This document shows positions 55,950-64,000 of a stretch of 64,000 bases of DNA, piece after piece (the stretch's first letter is position 1; every line of letters starts with the position of its first letter). The notes under the pieces were generated by a model. That model was not told the DNA's origin and did no database searches. It worked only from the letters and a program-made list of their open reading frames with translations. Source of the stretch: Cylicocyclus nassatus (lineage: Eukaryota; Nematoda; Chromadorea; Rhabditida; Strongylidae); assembly GCA_958299035.1 (NCBI GenBank), contig CATQJL010000305.1:37337733-37401732 (forward strand). The letters run 5' to 3'. Made by a program: the position numbers and the translations under genes.

Positions 55950-56355
55950 AGGCAGTGGCTCGGCAAATCTCAACCTAGTCAAATTTGCGCTTTCCTGGGG
56001 TTATTCAATATGCTGATCCCGAAAATCCACTTTTGAAAGCTTGAAAATGGCGAAAATAAGCGTTTTTTAATGTCCTTCCCTTTGGAATTGGACGAGTGGA
56101 GCAAGGCCGATGACGCTAAATCGTTGCAGGACCCAATGGTTACAGCGCTGCGGCGGGCAGCTTCCAATGTTGAGAAGGAAATTGCCAACTCGTCCAGATG
56201 CGTGTAAGAATGGCTTGCGCGTGTAAGTTCGAGAGCGATTTTCTCGGCAGGGAAAGCATGCTGTGCAATCGGAATTGCACTTTTTTCATACTTGGGCGAT
56301 AAGGAACCTACGGCGTCAAAATCCTGAGTTGTTGGATTTTGCCGATCCACTGCCT
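55950..56355. mobile_element. 406 bp AGGCAGTG MITE, copy D
   Basis: AGGCAGTGGCTCGGCAAATC and GGATTTTGCCGATCCACTGCCT-type ends are flanked by TTAA on both sides (55946-55949 and 56356-56359). This is the same structure as copy A. Confidence 0.85.
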
Positions 56356-56773
56356 TTAAGAGTGCGCATATTGCACACAGTAATGGCGTTGGGTTCCGCA
56401 ACAAGTCTGCGTCTTAACCTTGACAAGCTGCGTCAAAGATCGTTTCCCGATATTTTCGCACCTCAAAGCTGCATTCTTTAGTTCAGCGGAAAGAATGAAC
56501 TCAGGTAAGTGAATAATTCCTCATTTGCGTTTTGCTGAGACGCCGCTTTTGAGAATGCTAATGAGGGAAGGTTATATCTGGTGACCGTGGCCTTTTCCAA
56601 TAAGATATATATCATTAGATGCGCCTTAAAACGACGAGTTCAGATCTATGTTCATTATCTGCGGTCTCTCCAAATAATTTCACGAGGTCCAACAAGTCAG
56701 AGTTGTCGGTATCCAAGCTTTTCAGAGGATGTAGGAAACAGTCCTCCCGAGCTTAGAGGCAGTGTCTCACTAA

Positions 56774-57488
56774 GGGCCGCATGCATTAATATCCCTGCCG
56801 GTTAGGGAATCGCAGCTTAAAAAAGCTTTGTATCCTGAAGCTCCAGATATCTGGATGTCACGCTGTCTACTTGTCAAGTATTCCGAGCATCCTCCACTAT
56901 GAACACATTGAACAAGACCAGAAGCTGTACAAGCCGCATTTTCCAGCTTTTTGTATGATCCCCGAATGATCCTCAGCGCCCGACCGTTTTTTCAAGGTCA
57001 TTTTTCTTTCTTCAAACTCAACGAAAGCCTTCCAGTTGCACTGTTCGTTTAATCCAACAGTCCCAAGCATGTTGCTGATAAGAACAAATGAGTTTTTGAA
57101 ATATCGAATTTTCGGTAAACCTTAATCTTCGACTTTTGGTCCATCGCTAATTTTAGGATTCCAACACTTCATTTGTTCTTGTCAGAAGCATGTTTAGTGC
57201 TGTCTGGTTAGATAATCAGGAAACTTTGGTATATATTCATTAACTCTGAAGAAAGAAAAATGACCTTGGAGAAAAGACGGTCGGACGCTGGGGATCATCA
57301 GTGGTATCAAAATCTGGAAAATGCGGCTTACAGCTTCTTGCTCCTATTCAATATGATAGTGAAGGATAGTAGAGATACTTACGGAGAGGTAGACAACGTG
57401 AAATCCAGATATCTGGAGCTTTAGGATATAAAGCTTTCCCCCTGAGCTGCAATCCCTTCCTCGGCGGGCATGTTAATGTATGCTGCCC
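56774..57488. mobile_element. 715 bp palindromic MITE, GGGCCGCATGCA family, copy 2
   Basis: The left end GGGCCGCATGCATTAATATC and the right end TGTTAATGTATGCTGCCC are flanked by TAA (56771-56773 and 57489-57491). The interior matches copy 1 at 38983-39695. A stub of the AGGCAGTGTC family (AGGCAGTGTCTC at 56757) lies just to the left. Confidence 0.85.
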
Positions 57489-57491
57489 TAA

Positions 57492-58030
57492 GGCCCCTAT
57501 GCACGTACACCCCACTGGGGAAGGGATATAAGAGAGGATGCATCATATCTCGCTACTCTAGATGTCTTTCTTCTTTCTTTATCTTGCTTATGAAGGTTCT
57601 CATACCCTTATACCTGCGCATAACGGTGCCAGTACTGTCATACAAGATTGGTTTCTTGCCATTTTTTATGATCCCTAGGGAAAGCGCTGCAAAATTGTAC
57701 TGAGGATATACTACGGCACCGCTAAGCATGTTTTCGACAGGAGTAATGGAATTTGAAGATTGTGAATCTTTCGATAATCCCTAGCTGGCGAGCAGTAGTT
57801 CATCGAAGATTTCGATATCCTGAGATTTTACTTATTTCCACAGACATGTTTAGCAGTGCCGTAGTATATCCTCATTACAATTCTGCAGCATTTTCATTGA
57901 CTTCTCAGGAAGGTAAATCACTTTGAAAATGAGAGATGATCCCCTGAGGATCCACAGGGAATCCCCAGGGATCACACAAAATGGCAAAAAGCCATTCTTG
58001 CATGGCATCATGACTTATAATAAGCGGCTT
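57492..58030. repeat. Diverged palindrome adjoining the 715 bp MITE
   Basis: The left half has GGCCCCTATGCACGTACACC and GCACCGCTAAGCATGTTTTC. The right half has AACATGTTTAGCAGTGCC-like text (GACATGTTTAGCAGTGCC near 57842) and GGGATCACACAAAATGGCAA. It is probably a related family member that lost its right end. Confidence 0.6.
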
Positions 58031-58214
58031 AATCTGAAGTTGTGTGAAGTTTGTCCGTTACGAAATTACAGTGAGGAATGATTTACGATACTAAACATCA
58101 TGTGAGGTTAAGATAGCGGGTATGATTCATTTTTAACTAGAGCTCACGTTGCAATAAACCGAACAATGATTTGAGAGACAAGCTCTCAGAAAGTGAGTTT
58201 ACCACAGTTCACGA

Positions 58215-58256
58215 TGCCAGTGCGAACCTCTGCGAAGCAGAGGTGAAGCACTGGCA
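58215..58256. repeat. Two-stem hairpin, GCCAGTGCG/CCTCTGC type, copy 2
   Basis: TGCCAGTGCGAACCTCTGCG and AAGCAGAGGTGAAGCACTGG form the same double hairpin as at 44847-44888. Confidence 0.6.
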
Positions 58257-60850
58257 AATGAATAAATGAGTAAACCAATGCAACATGTACTCAATCTAAT
58301 CCCATCTGCGCTGAGAAATTTTTATTTTTTTATTTTTTTTATGTATACACTATTGGTGCACCACAAAAGAAATCAAAATCGAACAGAAAATCTAACAACA
58401 CACAAAATAATACAGAAAGCCAATCCTCACTCACAAAAGGAAGAAGTGTCATGTAGCTGGAACACAAGACACAACAAAACAAATACCGAAGCCCTTTCAT
58501 GACGATGTAGACATTAATTGTAGCATAGCAAAGCAGAAGGGAAAAGGCGCTTAGTCTAGGACAGTCTCTAGAATCTTGCGTCTTCTAAAGTTTATGAAGA
58601 CCCTGTTTTTGGGCGTCAGCGAGCCCCCCGGTAAAAGCTAGCTGACTTGAAATTCGTTTGAAGTGGTACGCTGATAGTGATTTGGTACGCGCGGGCGACC
58701 TCTCCGGTCTCCCCCTTACGCGTTCTAACATGTTTCTCCTTGGCGTCAAGGGCCGGCCCGCTTCCCTTTATATTCGGCTCAGTACGCGCAGCCGGCCGCG
58801 TCGCTGTGAGCGCTCATCAGTGAAGTTCACGATTGCTTTTGCGCTGGCTTTGCAAATATACAGAAACACTTAGCATCATCATGCTGGTTCCCATTACTAT
58901 TGCTCATCGCTTTGTAATCACCGCACGGCACATCTGCTCAAAAAGAACAAGGTTCAAGGCAAATCTACGATTTTGACCTCATACCGTATACCTACCAACT
59001 CCACAAAGAAGCCCTATCATTGCATGCCAGGTAACCACCTTAGACACACCCAATGTAACGAAAAAAAGAACGTTGTCAGGAATTATCCGTAATCAGTACA
59101 TGGGAGAATGGTCATATATCGTGTTCGACACTTTTGTTGAGGCCACTACGCTAAAATACCGTCAAATCTCGTACTTTTCATCTACATATGTCTTTTAAGT
59201 TAAGGGGGAATTGCTTGCACATGCTATACAAAACTCCAAGATTCATTTAGCACAACACGGGATCCTGTTAGAGAAAACAGACCTAAAAGCTTCAAAGCGA
59301 TCTACAATTCCACATCGCTTTATTAGTCATCTTCAAACAATAGAGCGTAAGTCAGAAAACCCACAGATTGTGTACTTTATAATTCTTGCGATAGGTTTGT
59401 GGTAGTAATAGTAACGATGGGTTCGTGGTCTTTCAAAATGTATTCTATCGGCATTCAAAAGATTACCGTGACTTAGTAAATGCGATACTCCCGTTTGATA
59501 GAAGGGTAACACTTCAAATCGCATTAAGCGACAAGGAAGCATGGCTTTGGCTTGATATTACTTAACATCAGAGCTCTGTTCCGGACTGAAGCTGATGAAC
59601 TTAGTGACAAATTTAGAATTAGCGCTGATGCCATCCCCTGACTGAACAAGCATGTGCATGAGTAAATTCACTGGCTCTAAATTTGCAAACGATACTGACA
59701 TCTTTTCTGATCAACCATAAAGCCTTATATTCTTGGCGTATAGAGTAAGTCTAATCCGCACGGCGCAAAAAAAGATCTTTGTGATTTTGACCGCAACAGA
59801 CCGCGATGTTCTTTTTATACATGTTCTATCCTTTCTAACGATAAGAAACGAATAATTGAAGGAGACAAATTTGTCTGTTTGGACTTACGCCTATCTTCAT
59901 TGCAGAGATTTTTACCTTACTGCCTGCTCAAATTTTAGTGTTAAATTCATAGTGTGATGAAAGTAGGTTAATTTTTCCTCCATCCGACACAAAATCATAT
60001 GAGGCAAACTGACTAATTTGTTTGGCTAACTACTTCGCTAAATGGAGTTAGGACAAAGTCTACGCACAGAAGATAGGAAAACGTTGATAAACGCTTCTTA
60101 CCGTTCTCTCATGCTTGCTGAAACAAGTATAGTGTGCACGCTTCGCCTTTGAGTCGCAACGTACTGAGCCAGATATGGAGGGGAGGCGGGCCGGTCTTCC
60201 TTGGCGTCCACCTCAATTGCGTTGCTGCACTGTGACGGAAGCTGAAGATAGAAGGCACAACTCGTCCGCGTTGCTTCCGCGGTGCCTCCAGACAACGGGG
60301 CTTTTAGGAACTTCGTGCGGTTTCAAAGGTTTCTACCCAAAATGGGGTCCATGAGATTTCGACGTAACAGTTGCGGGGCTCTCTATTGTATAACTGCCCA
60401 GCTCGCGCTGTTTGAAGTTGCTTCCCTACTATGTTAGACAGGGTCCGATAGGCTAGCAAAATGCAAAAATCTTGGCAACCAAATTTTGGTGAGACATTGC
60501 CTTTAACGTTAAGTTTTATTTGAACGCTCTTTTGCAGTGGGTAACTATTCCAATGATAATGAAGATTCCTGTTATTGTAATAGTGCAAATTTTGTTCTCA
60601 AGAAACGTTCATAACTTCTTCCGGAAAAGTGCAGAGCAAACATCGAACGTAAATTTTTTTTCAGCGCTCCAAGATGCATTCAATGATATACGTTGCATTT
60701 TGAAAGGCTACGGTCACCAAGTATCCTTCCCTTGTACGTATCATAGAATTTGTTGAATCAAAAGTTTTTGGATTTCTGTTGTCTTTTATCTAGACCGACT
60801 ATTTTTTGAGCTTATAAAAAACAGCGATGTAAGAGTGCACGTAAAAGTAT
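58257..60850. other. No gene confirmed; inverted repeat relics
   Basis: A GC-richer block at about 58690-58800 (GGGCCGGCCCGCTTCCC, GGCTCAGTACG) is found again in inverted orientation at about 60160-60230, so both belong to a dispersed repeat. An AGGCAG-type right end (GAGACATTGCCTTTAA) lies at 60490-60506. The missing 3' exons of the gene at 60858 may be hidden here, but I could not find them. Confidence 0.4.
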
Positions 60851-60857
60851 CTCTAAC

Positions 60858-61847
60858 CTGCAGATATTACCCTCTGAGCGTCGTTGATTGCCGCATCTAG
60901 ATCAATTTGTAATGTGTAGTTGACGTAATGGAAAACCTTTGAAGCATCTCTGCTAAACAACAGGAATGTGAGCTTAGATCCATACACAAATGGATGACCT
61001 CCAGCACAGAGCTGCTCGTCTAATAAACATATATAACACATGAAAATTACAGCCACTGAGTAAATCTGATACCTGGAGATAGAGAATTGATAATACTTCC
61101 GATCTTGATGCAGAATGTGTCCGAGGTCAAGAAGAAGTCAACTAGAGGAGAATATGGCACTAAGCGGCACATTAGACCTTCTGCTGGGTTGCGAAAACCA
61201 CATAAGAGAAGTAACTCTGGAAAATGTGCAAGTGATTTTCGTAGTTTCAAGAAGCAAACTGACCTCCCTTTGCGTGGATCAGCCGCTGAGCAGTAAGGTC
61301 CTTACTGTAGCACATATAATCGACGTCAAATTCGATGTTTCTTCAGAATAAAAACCTGACGGACCTGATGATATGTGAAAAAGAGTGTAGCTTACCTTGC
61401 AAAACTGCATGTCACTGTCTTATTCACATGATCTAGTACCAAAACGTTTTGCCGAACAGAACTGTCTCTTTTGGTAAAGTCTAGTAAAACTGCGTGGCTA
61501 TCACTCAGCCAATAGAACGAGTAAAATCTCTGCAGTATATTTCGCGATTTTTATTAATTCTATATGGAAAAATCAAAAGAGATTGAAATGCTTACTCACT
61601 CTGAATGGTCCCGTTTTAACCGTGTAAGGACACCAATTCTTCTCAATCAAGTCTAGCACAAAAAATCGGAACAAAAAATAGTGCGTCTCTGGTTCTTCCT
61701 CCTGCTGTACAATTTCCTTAAAACGGCGGTTTCTATCAGAAAGTAATCAATCGGTGTCGTTATTGTTTGCGCTAATATGGGACGCGAAAAAATAATCAGA
61801 ATCTCAGCACCTTGCAAAGACTGAAGCAGTTTTATAACTAAACTCAT
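60858..61847 (-). CDS. Unknown multi-exon protein, 3' end not found
   Basis: Six exons on the minus strand, all phases consistent: 61847-61811, 61652-61600, 61529-61396, 61340-61264, 61216-61073 and 61019-60858. They give at least 202 residues. The start is the first ATG, MSLVIKLLQSLQ, which is only a weak candidate signal peptide. Following pieces read DLIEKNWCPYTVKTGPFR, then FYSFYWLSDSHAVLLDFTKR and VLDHVNKTVTCSFARNIEF. Later come LVPYSPLVDFFLTSDTFC, DEQLCAGGHPFVYGSKLTF and LLFSRDASKVFHYVNY. Scattered cysteines and an N-glycosylation-like NKT suggest an extracellular protein. Exon 6 ends with a donor (GCAG|GTTAGAG), so at least one more exon exists. I do not recognise the family; it may be nematode-specific. 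Confidence 0.65.
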
Positions 61848-61967
61848 AAGTGCAAATACTTATTTTTATTCAATAAGCTCTCTAGAGCAATCCTCGCAGA
61901 TTTAAGCACACAAGTCTGCGTGTTCCCAAAGGATTGCCTCACAGAGAGCAAGCATAGATAGCTCAGC

Positions 61968-62067
61968 GCTATGAATAGATCTTATACATCTAACATATAA
62001 AATGCTATGGACACCAAGCTATGAATAGATCTTATTCATCTAACATACAAAAAGCTATGGCCCCCAA
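61968..62067 (+). repeat. 50 bp tandem duplication
   Basis: GCTATGAATAGATCTTATAC and GCTATGAATAGATCTTATTC begin two adjacent 50 bp units that differ at only a few positions. Confidence 0.9.
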
Positions 62068-62154
62068 GAAGTCTTCTCGTAAATCATTGTGGACGAACAT
62101 TTAAATCATTTGTGGGGGAGTTTTTTTTTTGAGAATCCACCCTTAGGGTTCGAC

Positions 62155-62490
62155 CAAACATTACCACTGTTAATATTCATGTTGTTACCAGTTTATCAGC
62201 GTTTTCAGCGTTACCAGATCGCCACTATACCCGCGATGTCGGTTACCGCTATCGTTACCATTCGCTGATGACTATCCCCTTATCATCTCTTTGGTATGAA
62301 AAGAGGTGATATTGCTGACGAGATAGCTAAAATTGAGTCTGCAAGGCTGTTTATCTTTCAATTCACGCAAGACACCGGTAACAACAGAAAGAACGTCGAC
62401 GATAAACGGCGATAACATGTGACACACTGGTAACGTCATGACAGTGGTAACACTTGTAAAAACGGTAATGGGTGGCCATAAAATAAAACT
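62155..62490. repeat. Inverted GTTACC/GGTAAC repeat locus
   Basis: The left side (62155-62270) is rich in GTTACCAG, GTTACCGC and similar words. The right side (62370-62490) is rich in GGTAACAA, GGTAACGT and GGTAACAC. CATTACCACTGTT on the left faces ACGGTAATG on the right. It is similar in design to the foldback structure at 31563-33592. Confidence 0.6.
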
Positions 62491-64000
62491 TACCCGATTA
62501 CGTGGTTCGTTACCCAATAAACAGCGCATTCGGACGCGCATTCTGTTAAGTCAGTCAGGCATTCGCTTATCTGTTGTTAACTCGCTTTTCGCTCTCTTCG
62601 ATCCACAAAGTCTCACTGGTTCGGCAACTACTTACACCGAGAGACGTTTGGCAATGAACTTTTCTACCCAAACCCAGCATAATAAAGTATTCGCTACAAT
62701 TACCCGTTCTCAAACCCTTTGCACGAGATGATGGGGTTCGCACCGTTGGTGTTGTGCGTGGGGAAAAAATCCAATATAATCCAGTTTGAGTTTTTTTTTG
62801 TAATTGCCATTAGATAGTTATTCAGGGCTTCGCATAGATGGCGCAAGGTTAGGTTGATCGTTTCGGGGTAAAAGGCGAGTAAGTAATGTTTTGCGAGGTC
62901 ATTGGAAACTGCTTTAAAAACCAGCAGAAATAAATAAACTTGCAAAAGATTGCTTGAGGGGCTGGCTCATCAAAACAACAAGGTTTCGCGTTATCCCTCT
63001 CCCTTATCCCCTCCCCACAAAAGTTATCCCCTTTATTGTCACGTGAGACATACCTAGACACTTCCCCATTTTCACCCCCTCCCTCTTTGCTCTACCTCTT
63101 TACTCTGTAGAACGTCTGTAGACGAAGATTAGCCGTTGCCCTTTCTGCAAAATTCAAATGTGCTTTTCGTGCAAGAGCGGTAGTTAGATTGTGCCCTGAA
63201 ATAATCAAAAGGCTTGCGTACGGAGAACTGAAGCAATTTAACATCAAGTTTGGTTTGTATGTGCACATTACGAGTTGGGATGAAGAATCGTAACAAATTA
63301 TGTGAACTGAAAGAGTGGCAAGCTTTTCAGGTTAGGTAACCTCATGCCACCTGGCAAACTAAAGCCATAAATTTTTCTCTTCCTGACATGAATTTTTTGC
63401 TGTTTCTAAACTCCAATCTACATCACCTATCCTGTTCCAAGGAAACAAATCTTTTTTAACCCCTCCCCCGCCTTAGCTACGGCCTCTTGAAGAATTCTGA
63501 ACGGTGGCGCGGTGCTCAGCATTGGTGCACGTATGCTACCATTCCTGTAAAATTTTTGCAGTTTTGTTTTCAATGATCCCGTATTCTAGAAACATTATGT
63601 TTCAATGTTTCGCCATTTACTAGAAAGGAAACCGACTTATGCGTAGTTCATCTGATCTACAGCTGTCTTTTCTCGGCGTAATCGCTTGCAACTCGCTGCC
63701 AGTATGTTTGCAAATGCTTCCATGAGTTTTTATTAACCTTTCTGCAGCCTTGTCGAACTAAAGACCTGGTCTTTGGTGGCTTCCCCTTTCATTAGTGTAC
63801 ACGACGTTTTTCACGATATACCGGTGCCAGTTCTCTCTATATCATTATGTGCGAATACCAGTATGAAAGAAATTACGGATGCAAAGTCAGTTTAGACATG
63901 GATTCGCGTAGGTCTTAGTCAATGTTTTTTTCCAAACCACCCCTTTGTCGTCCCGAAAACCTATTCTGGAGAACGACCTTTGTTCAACTTCTGCTGCCAG
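62491..64000. other. No gene recognised
   Basis: AT-rich to neutral sequence with a few pyrimidine-rich stretches (63000-63110). Open frames are below 100 codons and have no motifs or splice structure. The window ends without a recognisable gene. Confidence 0.4.

Noticed and set aside
60098..60295. 65-codon open frame that could be a further exon of the gene at 60858
   Set aside because: Part of it is repeated in inverted orientation near 58740-58800, so it belongs to a dispersed repeat.
61115..61351. 78-codon plus-strand open frame
   Set aside because: The minus strand has spliced exons with consistent phases over the same bases, so this frame is an antisense shadow.

Overview
The window looks like gene-poor, transposon-rich chromosomal DNA from a nematode, most likely a clade V (strongylid-like) worm. 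The reasons are AT-rich sequence, many short introns (about 40-60 nt) with TTTCAG-type acceptors, tandem secreted proteins with two C-type lectin domains, RTE-type LINE fragments, and dense palindromic MITEs. The species assignment is inference. There are no bacterial operons, CRISPR arrays or recognisable tRNA/rRNA genes.

Layout: 1-14.1 kb is repeats (foldback elements, minisatellites, a thrice-copied 0.37 kb unit) with a few weak candidate exons. 14.5-18.1 kb is a decayed RTE-type LINE. 19.6-29.6 kb holds three C-type lectin genes in tandem on the minus strand. A fourth paralogue lies at 45.6-52.2 kb. I could reconstruct all four as 8-exon genes coding for 314-317 aa, and their last four exons have identical lengths (62, 103, 179 and 120 nt). 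Between the third and fourth genes (29.6-45.6 kb) are palindromic MITEs, a mariner-ended foldback element, a decayed ~42 bp satellite and a Helitron remnant. At 52.9-53.4 kb a small plus-strand gene of unknown function can be traced through its last three exons. At 60.9-61.8 kb a six-exon minus-strand gene of unknown family can be traced with every intron phase consistent. The rest is repeats or unassigned.

The most striking structure is at 46.8-49.7 kb: two copies of a Penelope-like retroelement (reverse transcriptase plus GIY-YIG endonuclease) arranged head to head as a 1,306 bp near-perfect inverted repeat around a 252 bp loop. It is flanked by a 12 bp direct repeat that looks like a target-site duplication, and each arm carries a hammerhead-ribozyme-like motif. 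The whole unit sits inside the 4.8 kb sixth intron of the fourth lectin gene.

The lectin genes are predicted to be secreted. Their second domains differ at the sugar-specificity tripeptide (QPD, QPD, KPE, EPN), which suggests diversification of ligand binding after duplication. The mobile elements show several families (TTAA-flanked, TTA/TAA-flanked and TA-flanked MITEs, Helitron, RTE, Penelope) that have repeatedly landed next to or inside these genes and each other.
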